From assembly GCA_016935715.1 (NCBI GenBank), contig JAFGQJ010000142.1, forward strand, positions 1-16,117: 16,117 nt of DNA, in the 5' to 3' direction. This DNA comes from Spirochaetales bacterium. Its GTDB lineage: Bacteria; Spirochaetota; Spirochaetia; SZUA-6; DRHE01. A model generated the notes under the pieces. It made no database searches, was not told where the DNA came from, and saw only the letters and a list, made by a program, of their open reading frames with translations. Positions 1 to 8,117 of the stretch are shown piece after piece; position 1 is the stretch's first letter; every line of letters starts with the position of its first letter. Both the position numbers and the translations under genes were made by a program.

Positions 1-753
1 CTCACGGTAGGGGTGCCCCAACTCGGTTCGATCACTCTGCGCGAGGAGGTGCAAAGTTGTTGGGAGAAAACCATCGAGGCGCTCGAAGATCTCGGGTTCA
101 AATTGAAACCGATCCAGCTGCCGACTCTGGAGTACCTGGTTTCCGCCTACTACGTGATAGCCTGCGCCGAAGCGAGCGCCAACCTGGCGAGATTCGACGG
201 CATCCGCTACGGGACCCGCGCGGCTGAATTTTCGGGGAATCCGGAGCAGCTGGTCCGGCTGTCCCGCAGCCGTGGCCTGGGGGATGAGGTCAAAACGCGC
301 ATCCTCCTGGGAACCTATGTGCTGCGTTCGGGCTTTCAGGATCAGTACTACCTGCGGGCGCAGCGAATTCGCACGGCGATTCGCCGGGAATTCGCCGAGG
401 CTTTTTCGGAGGTGGATCTGATGCTCATGCCCGTGTATCCCTGCGGGCCCTTCAAGTGGGGCAGCGAGGGGCTGGATCCCTTTTCCCAGAAGCTCTCGGA
501 TATCTTCACCTGCTCCGCCAACATGACGGGCTTGCCCGCAATGAGCTTTCCCGCTTCGGTGGAGAAGGGTCTACCGATCGGGATGCAGTTCCTGGCGCCC
601 CCCTTTGCCGAGCAGCGGCTCTTCCAGGCCTGTGAGCGCTTCGCCGGGAAGTTCCCGGTTCCGCCCTGCCCTCTGTACCTGCCCACCGGGACGGGGGGGG
701 CGGGAGACGGGAAGAATGAACGAGCTCGGCGAACCGGCCGGGGGAGGAGGTAG
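1..753 (+). CDS. gatA: GatA, amidase subunit of aspartyl/glutamyl-tRNA amidotransferase (5'-truncated)
   Basis: The frame is open from base 1, so this is the C-terminal half of a gene starting outside the window; the GTG at 13 is not a real start. The visible 250 residues match the C-terminal part of GatA (amidase signature family): the segment opening VGVPQLGSI, the conserved 'LMPVYPCGPF' region, and the 'ANMTGLPAMSFPA' and 'LPIGMQFLAPPFAEQRLF' motifs near the end. GatA releases ammonia from Gln or Asn and passes it to GatB for amidation of Asp-tRNA-Asn or Glu-tRNA-Gln in the cytoplasm. The Ser-cisSer-Lys catalytic triad lies in the missing N-terminal half, so activity cannot be judged here. 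The last ~23 residues are a Gly/Arg-rich low-complexity tail encoded across a run of eight G (693-700), which is unusual for GatA. The stop is 5 bp before the gatB ATG. Confidence 0.93.
   Translation, partial: LTVGVPQLGSITLREEVQSCWEKTIEALEDLGFKLKPIQLPTLEYLVSAYYVIACAEASANLARFDGIRYGTRAAEFSGNPEQLVRLSRSRGLGDEVKTRILLGTYVLRSGFQDQYYLRAQRIRTAIRREFAEAFSEVDLMLMPVYPCGPFKWGSEGLDPFSQKLSDIFTCSANMTGLPAMSFPASVEKGLPIGMQFLAPPFAEQRLFQACERFAGKFPVPPCPLYLPTGTGGAGDGKNERARRTGRGRR
693..700 (+). repeat. G8 homopolymer tract in the gatA tail
   Basis: Eight consecutive G residues lie after the last recognisable GatA motif. Loss of one base would remove the present gatA stop and read on into the gatB region; loss of two or gain of one would end GatA early, near 719. 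It could be a slippage site or a sequencing error; neither can be decided from one sequence. Confidence 0.6.
743..750 (+). promoter_or_regulatory. Ribosome binding site for gatB
   Basis: GGAGGAGG is a near-perfect Shine-Dalgarno sequence ending 8 bases before the gatB ATG at 759 and overlapping the last codons of gatA. It fixes the gatB start and shows that gatA and gatB are co-transcribed. Confidence 0.85.
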
Positions 754-758
754 ATCCG

Positions 759-3143
759 ATGTATCGGTCCTTCATCGGCCTGGAGATTCACATACAGCTG
801 CTGACCGAGAGCAAGGTATTCTGCACCTGCCGGGCTGCCTTCGGGCAGCAGCCGAACAGCAACATCTGTCCGGTATGCATGGGCTACCCCGGGGTGCTGC
901 CGACCCTCAACGAAGAGGCGGTGCGGCAGGCCTACCTGGTCTGCAGAGCCCTCGGCTGTCGGCTCAGCCAGAGCGGGATCTTCGAGCGCAAGAACTACTT
1001 CTATCCCGATATGCCCAAGAATTACCAGATCTCCCAGTTCGAGTCCCCCTTCGGGGTGGAGGGAAGCCTGGATCTGGAGTATCGCAAGCGAAAGCGCCGG
1101 GTGCGCATCAAAGAGGTTCATCTGGAAGAGGATGCGGGAAAGATGATCCACCTCGGAGAGCTGTCCCTGCTGGACTACAACCGGGCCGGCACTCCTCTCC
1201 TGGAGATCGTTACCATGCCCGATCTGGAAGTCGGGGAGGAGGCGGAGTTGTTTCTCCAGCAGTTCCGCCGTCTCGTTCGCTACCTGGAGGTGTGCGACGG
1301 AAACATGGAGGAAGGGTCGCTGCGCTGCGACGCCAATGTTTCGGTAAACCTAGAAGGCCAGGGACTGGGCTCCAAGGTGGAGATCAAGAATCTCAACTCC
1401 TTCAAATTCGTGCGCAAGGCGCTGAACTACGAGATCGAGCGTCAGACAGAGATCCTGGAGCGCGGGGGCTCGGTGACCCAGGAAACCCGGCTCTGGAACG
1501 AGAACCGGGACGTCACCGAGGGCATGCGCACCAAGGAAAGCGCCTTCGACTATCGGTATTTTCCCGAGCCGGACCTGCCTCCCTTTCGTCCGGACCAGGA
1601 TTTCCTGGCGTCGGTGGATGCGGCCCTGGTCGAGCTGCCCCGGGCACGCAAAGCGAGGCTGGTGGAACAGTACGGGATCTCGGAATCCCAGGCGGAGTTC
1701 ATCTGCGAGGAAAAGAGCACGGCGGACTACTACGAAGAGGCCGCCCGTCTGGGCGCCGATCCCCAGGCTGCGGCCCTGTGGCTGGCCGCGGATGTCCAGA
1801 AAATCCTCAAGCGATCCGCCCTGAGCCTGGCAGGCTGCGTACTGAGTCCCGGGAGGCTGGCCGAGCTGCTTCGGCTGCTGGCGGAACGACGCATCCACGG
1901 AAAGATCGCCAAGCAGGTCCTGGAGGCGGTCTTCGAGGAGGATCGAGATCCCCTGCAGATCATCAAGGATCGCGGCTGGGAGCAGATTACGGATCCCGAA
2001 CAGCTGACACCGGTCGTCGATCAGGTACTGGAAGAAAACTCCAGAGCCGTCGAGCAGATCCGGGGCGGGGATTCCCGGCCCATGGCCTTCCTGATCGGCC
2101 AGATCATGAAGAAAACCTCGGGCAGGGCCGAACCGGGATTGGTCAAGGAGCTGCTGGGCGCCCGCTTCGAGCTGGCGCTGATCCAGGTGCTGTCCATGGG
2201 CGGTGCCATCGGGGGAAAACGCAGCGGCGGCGGGGAGATATCCGCCGGGGACCTGAAGCAGGTCGTGGAGAAGCTGGCCGGGGAGCAGCGGCTTCCTAAA
2301 AGCATCCGTTTCGAGGAAATCGAGATCAGCCGCATCCTGAGCGAAGAGATCACTCCGCAGGATTGGGCGGCTCTGATCACGACACAGGACAGGTATCTGA
2401 AGCTGGAGAATACATCGGGGCTGGTCATCGCCCACGGAACCGACACGCTGGCCTACACCGCCTCCCTCCTGTTCTGGCTGTTTCCTCATGTTTCCCTGCC
2501 CGTCGTGCTGACCGCGACGCTCGATCCGGGAAACGCGGAGGAGGCTCTCAGCGGGGCCATCCTGGCGGCTTCCGAGCAGGCTCCGGGGATCTACCTCAGC
2601 CTGGAGGGAAAACTTCTTTCTCCCCTGAACGTCAAGTTCGAGAAGGTCGCCCGCGACGCTTTCCGGAACTGGAACCTCGAGAAGCCGGTTTTTACCAGCG
2701 CTTCCCTGTCCCTTCCTCCGCTGACCCTGTCCGACAGGAGCGGACTGAGGGAGGCTCTGGAGCAGGCCATCAGCCGGGTGTGCATCCTGCAGGTGTATCC
2801 GGGAATGAAGGGGGATTATCTGATCGCCCTGATGAACGCAGGCGTGCGCTATTTCATCCTGGAGCTCTACGACACGGGAACAGCCAATCTGAGGGAGTCC
2901 CCCTTTTCACTGCGAAAAGCTTTTATAGAAGGCAAATCCAGGGGGGTCCGTTTCTTCTGCACCTCCCAGCAGGAGGGGATCGTGGATTTCTCCGGCTACG
3001 TCACCTCCCACGAGCTGTGGAGGGAGGGAGCCGTCCCCATGGGTTTCCTGACCACCGAGAGCGCCTACACGCGTCTGCTGGCGGCATTGCTGTGTTGTGA
3101 GACCGAGGAAGAGGTGATCCACCTGATGGAGGAGTGCAGATGA
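759..3143 (+). CDS. gatB: GatB fused to a C-terminal asparaginase-like domain lacking its nucleophile
   Basis: This 794-residue protein has two parts. Residues 1 to about 471 are a complete GatB, the tRNA-binding kinase/transamidation subunit of GatCAB. Zinc-site cysteines are C22, C24, C37 and C40; the HLEEDAGK motif is at 121-128; 'PDMPKNYQISQ' is present; and the helical and YqeY-like tail ends with 'MAFLIGQIMKKTSG'. GatB is normally about 475-480 residues. Residues ~473-794 are a full type I asparaginase/GatD-like fold, joined with essentially no linker. The second asparaginase signature, HGTDT (559-563), is intact and a lysine aligned with the catalytic one is at 626. The first signature, normally TGGTI, reads MGGAI (480-484), so the nucleophilic Thr is Ala483. 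In archaeal GatDE a GatB relative (GatE) works with an asparaginase relative (GatD), whereas here GatA is also present. The added domain is therefore probably structural or regulatory, not an ammonia source. The frame is continuous and the fusion lies within one ORF. Confidence 0.92.
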   Translation: MYRSFIGLEIHIQLLTESKVFCTCRAAFGQQPNSNICPVCMGYPGVLPTLNEEAVRQAYLVCRALGCRLSQSGIFERKNYFYPDMPKNYQISQFESPFGVEGSLDLEYRKRKRRVRIKEVHLEEDAGKMIHLGELSLLDYNRAGTPLLEIVTMPDLEVGEEAELFLQQFRRLVRYLEVCDGNMEEGSLRCDANVSVNLEGQGLGSKVEIKNLNSFKFVRKALNYEIERQTEILERGGSVTQETRLWNENRDVTEGMRTKESAFDYRYFPEPDLPPFRPDQDFLASVDAALVELPRARKARLVEQYGISESQAEFICEEKSTADYYEEAARLGADPQAAALWLAADVQKILKRSALSLAGCVLSPGRLAELLRLLAERRIHGKIAKQVLEAVFEEDRDPLQIIKDRGWEQITDPEQLTPVVDQVLEENSRAVEQIRGGDSRPMAFLIGQIMKKTSGRAEPGLVKELLGARFELALIQVLSMGGAIGGKRSGGGEISAGDLKQVVEKLAGEQRLPKSIRFEEIEISRILSEEITPQDWAALITTQDRYLKLENTSGLVIAHGTDTLAYTASLLFWLFPHVSLPVVLTATLDPGNAEEALSGAILAASEQAPGIYLSLEGKLLSPLNVKFEKVARDAFRNWNLEKPVFTSASLSLPPLTLSDRSGLREALEQAISRVCILQVYPGMKGDYLIALMNAGVRYFILELYDTGTANLRESPFSLRKAFIEGKSRGVRFFCTSQQEGIVDFSGYVTSHELWREGAVPMGFLTTESAYTRLLAALLCCETEEEVIHLMEECR
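3128..3142 (+). promoter_or_regulatory. Ribosome binding site and ATGA coupling, gatB to aspS
   Basis: GGAGGAG at 3128-3134 lies 5 bases before ATG 3140, whose TG is shared with the gatB stop TGA (3141-3143). This chooses 3140 over an in-frame GTG at 3134 and an ATG at 3149. The overlap implies translational coupling of the synthetase to GatB. Confidence 0.75.
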
Positions 3144-4444
3144 GGATCATGCTCGCACGGATCAGCGAACACGCGGCTGAGCAGATCGAGGTCCGGGGGT
3201 GGGTGCACCGTATCCGTGAGCTGGGGAAGATCTCCTTCATCCTGCTTCGGGATGCATCGGGAATGGCGCAGCTGGTGGTGGATTCGGGGTCCGGATCCGA
3301 GACCGTCGCCCGGACCGCTTCCCGGCTGACCCTCGAATCCGTGGTGTCGGTCCGCGGCCTCGTGGCCGGGAACGACAAGGCCCCAGGGGGTTTCGAGCTC
3401 CGGGTGTCGGAGCTCGAGCTGATAGCCGGGGCGGAAGCGGACCTGCCACTGGCGGTCAATCAGGACCCGGACAAGGTATCCCTGGATACGATTCTGGAAC
3501 ACAGAATGATAAGCCTCCGCAATCCCAAGATCCTGTCGGTCTTCCGGCTTCAGTCTTCGATCCTCGAGTTCTTCGCCGGGCACATGCGCAGCGAAGGATT
3601 CACCGAGATCAAGACCTCCAAGCTCATCGGTACCGGGACGGAGGGTGGAACCGGTCTGTTTGCCGTGGAGTACTTCGACACCAGGGTATTCCTGGCCCAG
3701 TCCCCCCAGTTCTACAAGCAGGCCATGGTTTCCGCAGGCCTGGAGCGGGTGTTCGAGATCGGCTGCGCCTACCGGGCGGAGAAGCATGAAACCCCGCGGC
3801 ATCTCAACGAGTACGTGTCGCTGGACGTGGAAACCGCCTGGATCGACAGCGAGCAGGACCTGATGGATCTCGAGGTGCGGATCCTTAAGACCATCTTCGA
3901 GGGGCTGCAGCGAAACAATGCCGAGGTGCTGCAGCAGTGGCGGGCCACGGTGCCCTCCAACGAGCAGCTCGACCGCATTCCCCGTGTTTCCCACGACCAG
4001 GCCAAGGAAACGATCGGCACGCTGGCGGGCAGGAAGGTCTACGAGATCAATCCCGAGGGCGAGCGGATCCTCTGCGACTGGGCGCTGAAGGAGCACGGCG
4101 TGGAAGCGGTGTTCGTCTTCGGCTGGCCCAGAAAAAAGCGACCTTTCTACACCTATCCTCTCGATGCGCGCAGCACCATGTCCTTCGACCTGCTGTTCCG
4201 GGGGCTGGAGATCACCACCGGGGGAAGACGCATCAATGAGTATCCCATGCTCCTGGAGAATATCGAGCTGTTCGGCCTGCAACCGGCATCCCTCGCCGAC
4301 TACATCGAGATCTTCAAGTACGGCTGTCCTCCCCACGGCGGCTTCGCCATCGGCCTGGAGCGGCTGACCCAGAAGATCCTGGGTCTGGCCAATGTCAAAG
4401 AGGCCTCCCTGTTCCCCAGGGATCGACGCCGGATCAGGCCCTAG
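3140..4444 (+). CDS. aspS: Archaeal-type, probably non-discriminating aspartyl-tRNA synthetase
   Basis: This 434-residue class IIb synthetase charges Asp onto tRNA. It has an N-terminal OB-fold anticodon-binding domain (about 10-100, 'VRGWVHRIRELGK') and a class II catalytic core. Motif 2 contains R212 and E214 followed by 'HETPRHLNE'. Motif 3 near the C-terminus, 'PHGGFAIGLER' with R408, is followed by 'LFPRDRRR', typical of the archaeal/eukaryotic AspRS branch. It is too short for bacterial AspRS (about 590 residues with the GAD insertion). His23, right after GWV, and Pro82, in KAPGGFEL, sit where archaeal-type enzymes are reported to carry W or K if discriminating and H or P if non-discriminating. 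I aligned these from memory. The gatA-gatB context supports a role in making Asp-tRNA-Asn for amidation. AsnRS is the main alternative, but the C-terminal motif favours AspRS. Confidence 0.88.
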   Translation: MRIMLARISEHAAEQIEVRGWVHRIRELGKISFILLRDASGMAQLVVDSGSGSETVARTASRLTLESVVSVRGLVAGNDKAPGGFELRVSELELIAGAEADLPLAVNQDPDKVSLDTILEHRMISLRNPKILSVFRLQSSILEFFAGHMRSEGFTEIKTSKLIGTGTEGGTGLFAVEYFDTRVFLAQSPQFYKQAMVSAGLERVFEIGCAYRAEKHETPRHLNEYVSLDVETAWIDSEQDLMDLEVRILKTIFEGLQRNNAEVLQQWRATVPSNEQLDRIPRVSHDQAKETIGTLAGRKVYEINPEGERILCDWALKEHGVEAVFVFGWPRKKRPFYTYPLDARSTMSFDLLFRGLEITTGGRRINEYPMLLENIELFGLQPASLADYIEIFKYGCPPHGGFAIGLERLTQKILGLANVKEASLFPRDRRRIRP

Positions 4445-4492
4445 TTTGCCGCGCAGCGCGGACCCTCCGGCGGGGAGCGCTGGATCCTGCGA

Positions 4493-4522
4493 TTGACTCT
4501 CACGCGGATGAGCCGGTAAGAT
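4493..4522 (+). promoter_or_regulatory. Sigma-70-type promoter of leuS, predicted leaderless
   Basis: TTGACT (4493-4498, 5 of 6 consensus) and TAAGAT (4517-4522, 4 of 6) are separated by 18 bp. Only 8 bases separate the -10 box from the leuS ATG at 4531, so transcription should begin at or within a base or two of the start codon. No Shine-Dalgarno sequence is present. Confidence 0.55.
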
Positions 4523-4530
4523 GCCCTGAC

Positions 4531-6954
4531 ATGAGCGCTCTACCCTTTGCCCGGATCGAGAAGAAGTGGCAGGCCTATTGGGAGGAGAACAAGACCTTCC
4601 GGGTCGAAGAGGATCCCGGCGTTCCGCCTGATAAGCGGGTTTACGTCCTCGACATGTTCCCCTACCCCTCCTCTGCAGGCCTGCACGTCGGTCACCCCGA
4701 AGGCTACACGGCTACCGACATCTACTGCCGCTATCTTCGCATGAAGGGCTACCACGTTCTGCATCCCATGGGCTTCGACAGCTTCGGCCTGCCGGCGGAA
4801 AACTATGCCATCAAACACGGGATCCACCCCAAGATCTCCACGAACGACAATATCAAACGCTTCCGCACGCAGATCAAGGCCCTTGGTTTTTCCTACGACT
4901 GGGACAGGGAGATATCCACCCACGAACCGGAGTACTACAAGTGGACTCAGTGGATCTTCCTCAAGATCTGGGAACAGGGACTGGCCTACGAAGCGGAGGT
5001 CCCGATCAACTGGTGTACCTCCTGTCTGACCGGTTTGGCCAATGAAGAGGTCAGGGACGGGCGCTGCGAACGCTGCGGATCCCTGGTGGAGCGCAAGGAT
5101 CTGCGGCAGTGGCTGCTGAAGATCACAGCCTACGCCGAGCGGCTGCTCGCGGATCTGGACAAGCTCGATTGGTCGGAAAGCCTCAAGCTGATGCAGCGCA
5201 ACTGGATCGGCAGGAGCGTGGGCGCGAATGTACATTTTCCGCTGGTCGACGGAGAGGGTACGATCGAGGTATTCACCACCCGTCCCGACACCCTTTTCGG
5301 CGCCACCTACATGGTGCTGGCGCCCGAGCACCCACTGGTGGATACCCTGACGACCCCGGCCCAAAGGCAGGCAGTGGACCGGTACATCCGGCAGGCCCGG
5401 CTCAAGAGCGATCTGGAACGGACGGACCTGGCCAAGGAGAAGACGGGCGTGTTCACCGGCGGGTATGCGATCAACCCGGTGAACGACGAAAAGATACCGG
5501 TGTGGATATCCGATTACATCCTCATATCCTACGGAACCGGGGCGATCATGGCGGTTCCCGCCCACGACCAGCGGGACTTCGAGTTCGCCGTGGAGTACGA
5601 CCTGCCGATCGTTCAGGTCGTGTCCCGTGACGGAACCGAGTACGAGCTGGCCGAAGCCGACGCGTCGGACGGGATTGCCATCAACTCCGGTCCGTTCGAC
5701 GGATTGACCACGGAGCAGTTCAAGGAAGCAATCATCCGCTGGCTGGAGGAACGGAATCTGGGAAGCAGAGCGGTCAACTACAAGCTTCGGGATTGGGTTT
5801 TTTCCCGCCAGCGCTACTGGGGAGAGCCGATCCCTCTGGTACATTGCGAAGCTTGCGGAATCGTGCCGGTTCCCTACGACGAGCTGCCTCTCAAGCTTCC
5901 CGAGGTCAAGAGCTATACCCCCACCGGCACCGGAGAGTCTCCTCTGGTGGCTATCCACGAGTGGGTGAACACCAAATGTCCCCGCTGCGGCGCACCGGCC
6001 CGGCGGGAGACCAACACCATGCCCCAGTGGGCCGGCTCCTGCTGGTACTACATGCGCTATCTGGACCCCCACAACGACACCGCCCTGGCCGCGCGGGATA
6101 AGCTGGAATACTGGATGCCCGTCGACCTGTACGTGGGGGGAGCCGAGCACGCGGTGCTGCATCTGCTGTACTCGAGATTCTGGCACAAGGTGCTTTACGA
6201 CATCGGGGTGGTCAACACGGATGAGCCGTTCATGCGTCTGGTGAACCAGGGCATGATCCTCGGAGAGGGCGGCGTCAAGATGTCCAAGAGCCTGGGGAAC
6301 GTGATCAATCCGGATGACGTCATCCGCAGCTACGGTGCGGATGCGATGCGTATGTACGAGATGTTCATGGGTCCCCTCGAGGTTTCCAAGCCGTGGTCTA
6401 CCAAGGGTATCGCCGGGATCAAGCGTTTCCTCGATCGCATCTGGCGTCTGTCAGAGCGGGAGATCAGCGATCGGGAGCCTCCTCAGCGGCTGCTCAAGGT
6501 GCTGCACCAGACGATTCGGAAGGTTGCGACGGACACCGGGTCGCTGCAGTTCAACACGGCGATCGCCCAGATGATGATCTTCATCACCGAGGCGGGCAGG
6601 CATGAGAAGGTGTATCGGGATGCGTGGAAACCTTTACTCCTTCTGCTGGCCCCCTATGCGCCTCATCTGGCAGAGGAGCTGTGGGAAAAGCTGGGCGAGA
6701 CACCGTCCGTCGCCTTCCAGCCCTACCCGGAATGGGACGAGGAGCTGGCCAGGGAGGAGACGGTAACCGTGGTGTTCCAGATCGACGGCAAGATCCGTGC
6801 CCGGGAGGACCTGCCCGTCGGGCTGTCCAGGGAGGAGCTGCAGCGCAAGGCCCTGGAAAACCCCAGGATCCGAGAGCTCCTGGCCGGCCGGAGCCCGGTC
6901 AAAGTGGTCACAGTCGTCGACAAGCTGGTGAATCTGGTCGTGCGTTCCGCTTGA
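4531..6954 (+). CDS. leuS: Leucyl-tRNA synthetase
   Basis: This cytoplasmic class I synthetase of 807 residues charges tRNA-Leu. HVGH (52-55) and KMSKS (583-587) form the ATP site. A zinc-type cysteine cluster ('CTSC' and 'CERCG') lies around residues 165-190. The CP1 editing domain has the Thr-rich motif TTRPD (249-253) and the 'PAHDQRDFEFA' motif (from residue 343) with the conserved Asp used in hydrolysis of mischarged tRNA, so post-transfer editing should work. A second CxxC pair ('CEAC', 'CPRC') lies in the region before KMSKS. The anticodon-binding helices and a short C-terminal domain ending 'VKVVTVVDKLVNLVV' follow. The length is normal for bacterial LeuRS. The start has no ribosome binding site, but a promoter lies directly upstream (see 4493). 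The downstream peptidase gene begins 5 bp after the stop and is probably co-transcribed. Confidence 0.98.
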   Translation: MSALPFARIEKKWQAYWEENKTFRVEEDPGVPPDKRVYVLDMFPYPSSAGLHVGHPEGYTATDIYCRYLRMKGYHVLHPMGFDSFGLPAENYAIKHGIHPKISTNDNIKRFRTQIKALGFSYDWDREISTHEPEYYKWTQWIFLKIWEQGLAYEAEVPINWCTSCLTGLANEEVRDGRCERCGSLVERKDLRQWLLKITAYAERLLADLDKLDWSESLKLMQRNWIGRSVGANVHFPLVDGEGTIEVFTTRPDTLFGATYMVLAPEHPLVDTLTTPAQRQAVDRYIRQARLKSDLERTDLAKEKTGVFTGGYAINPVNDEKIPVWISDYILISYGTGAIMAVPAHDQRDFEFAVEYDLPIVQVVSRDGTEYELAEADASDGIAINSGPFDGLTTEQFKEAIIRWLEERNLGSRAVNYKLRDWVFSRQRYWGEPIPLVHCEACGIVPVPYDELPLKLPEVKSYTPTGTGESPLVAIHEWVNTKCPRCGAPARRETNTMPQWAGSCWYYMRYLDPHNDTALAARDKLEYWMPVDLYVGGAEHAVLHLLYSRFWHKVLYDIGVVNTDEPFMRLVNQGMILGEGGVKMSKSLGNVINPDDVIRSYGADAMRMYEMFMGPLEVSKPWSTKGIAGIKRFLDRIWRLSEREISDREPPQRLLKVLHQTIRKVATDTGSLQFNTAIAQMMIFITEAGRHEKVYRDAWKPLLLLLAPYAPHLAEELWEKLGETPSVAFQPYPEWDEELAREETVTVVFQIDGKIRAREDLPVGLSREELQRKALENPRIRELLAGRSPVKVVTVVDKLVNLVVRSA

Positions 6955-6959
6955 GGCAG

Positions 6960-8117
6960 ATGGCCGTGGATTGCTCTCGAGCCACGATCGATCCTCAGCT
7001 CTATCGCAGTCGACAGCGCAGGCTTGTCGAGTACCTGAGGGCGAACCAGATCGAGGTCGGCGTGATCGTCGATCTCGAGGGTTTGCGCAACCGGTCGCTG
7101 CGCTATCTCTGCGGCCTGCCCGCCGACGGCCTGCTGTTTCTCTTTGCCGATGGCCGGAGCCTGCTGGTAGCCTGGGACGTACCCCTGGCCCGTTCGCTGG
7201 CCACCGCCGGGGAGCTGATCCCCTTCGAACGCTACGCCCGGTCTCTTTTCACCTGCATCCGGTCCGTTCTGGGGGAAAGTGGAGCCAGACGGGCGGAGCT
7301 GTCCGCGGCACTCCCCTATCCCCTGGTGCAGAAGTTAAAAGGATCCCTGTCCGCACTCACCATCGAATGCCGACAGGGCGGGATCGATGAGACCTTGAAC
7401 GTCATGCGAATGATCAAAGATTCCGATGAGATCGAATCGCTGCGGAAGGCCTGCCGAATAACGAATGAGCTGATCGGAGTTCTGCCCGATCTTCTCGCCG
7501 AAAAGCCGGGGGTGAGCGAGCTCGAGCTTGCGCTCTTCCTGGAAGCCGAGGCTCGGCGCCGGGGAGCGGAGGGCATGGGCTTCGAAACCTTGGCCGCCTC
7601 GCCGCGGCGCAGTTTCGCCATTCACTGCTTTCCGAACTTCACCGCGGAGGCGATCATCGGCGCAGGGCTGTCCATCATCGATTTCGGGGTGTGCTTCGAA
7701 GGCTACACCAGCGATGTGACCCTCACCCTGGCGCGACCGTCCCTCGCAGCCAGAACAAAGGCCATGCTCGATGCCGTGCAGGAGGCCTACGATCTGGCCC
7801 GATCGCTCTGCAAGCCTGGTGTGGAGCCGGTGTTCGTGGGCGAACGGGTCCAGCAGTACTTCGAGGATCGCGGATTCCACATGCCCCACTCGCTGGGACA
7901 CGGGATCGGACTGGACGCCCACGAGGCGCCCCTGTTCCGCCGTACCGGTTCCGGGGAGGACACCGAGAATCCTGCGCTGTTTCAGCCCGGGATGGTTTTC
8001 ACTCTGGAGCCGGGACTCTACGATCCCGAACACGGGGGTGTACGTCTGGAGAACGACTTCCTCTGCACCGGGCAGGGAACCGAGACCCTTACCTCGGCGG
8101 TCATTCTGCAGGTGTAG
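6960..8117 (+). CDS. M24-family metallopeptidase (Xaa-Pro aminopeptidase-like)
   Basis: The 385-residue protein has an N-terminal creatinase-like domain (about 1-150) and a C-terminal pita-bread catalytic domain. All five metal ligands expected for M24 peptidases are visible: D241, D252, H314 (in GHGIGLDAHE), E350 (in LEPG) and E364 (in RLEND). Such enzymes use a two-metal centre to remove N-terminal residues, commonly before proline, in the cytoplasm. Substrate specificity cannot be read from sequence, so PepQ- or creatinase-like roles remain possible. The start is taken as ATG 6960, 5 bp after the leuS stop. A GTG at 6966 is better spaced (9 nt) from the weak GAGG at 6953-6956, so the exact start is uncertain. 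Its 3' end overlaps the end of the convergent lipoprotein gene by 17 bp. Confidence 0.9.
   Translation: MAVDCSRATIDPQLYRSRQRRLVEYLRANQIEVGVIVDLEGLRNRSLRYLCGLPADGLLFLFADGRSLLVAWDVPLARSLATAGELIPFERYARSLFTCIRSVLGESGARRAELSAALPYPLVQKLKGSLSALTIECRQGGIDETLNVMRMIKDSDEIESLRKACRITNELIGVLPDLLAEKPGVSELELALFLEAEARRRGAEGMGFETLAASPRRSFAIHCFPNFTAEAIIGAGLSIIDFGVCFEGYTSDVTLTLARPSLAARTKAMLDAVQEAYDLARSLCKPGVEPVFVGERVQQYFEDRGFHMPHSLGHGIGLDAHEAPLFRRTGSGEDTENPALFQPGMVFTLEPGLYDPEHGGVRLENDFLCTGQGTETLTSAVILQV

Noticed and set aside
2184..2198. Internal start (AGGTG then ATG 2196) that could make the asparaginase domain alone
   Set aside because: It would delete the first beta strand of the asparaginase fold, which is encoded just upstream in the fused frame.
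605..2299. Long open frame on the + strand across gatB
   Set aside because: It is a frame shadow of gatB with Gly/Arg/Pro-rich low-complexity protein and no recognisable motif. It arises from GC-rich codon use.
3065..4336. 423-residue open frame antisense to aspS
   Set aside because: It lies opposite a well-supported synthetase, has no motif and no ribosome binding site; long antisense frames are common in GC-rich DNA.
4449..4461. CCGCG-CAG-CGCGG hairpin after aspS as a terminator
   Set aside because: No U-run follows and the stem is only 5 bp; in DNA this GC-rich it may be chance.
4540..6186. 548-residue open frame antisense to leuS
   Set aside because: It mirrors leuS codons and encodes no recognisable domain. 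Length alone is not evidence here.
6624..6959. N-terminal extension of the M24 peptidase inside leuS
   Set aside because: The extension is a frame shadow of the leuS 3' end; the creatinase-like domain begins just after 6960.
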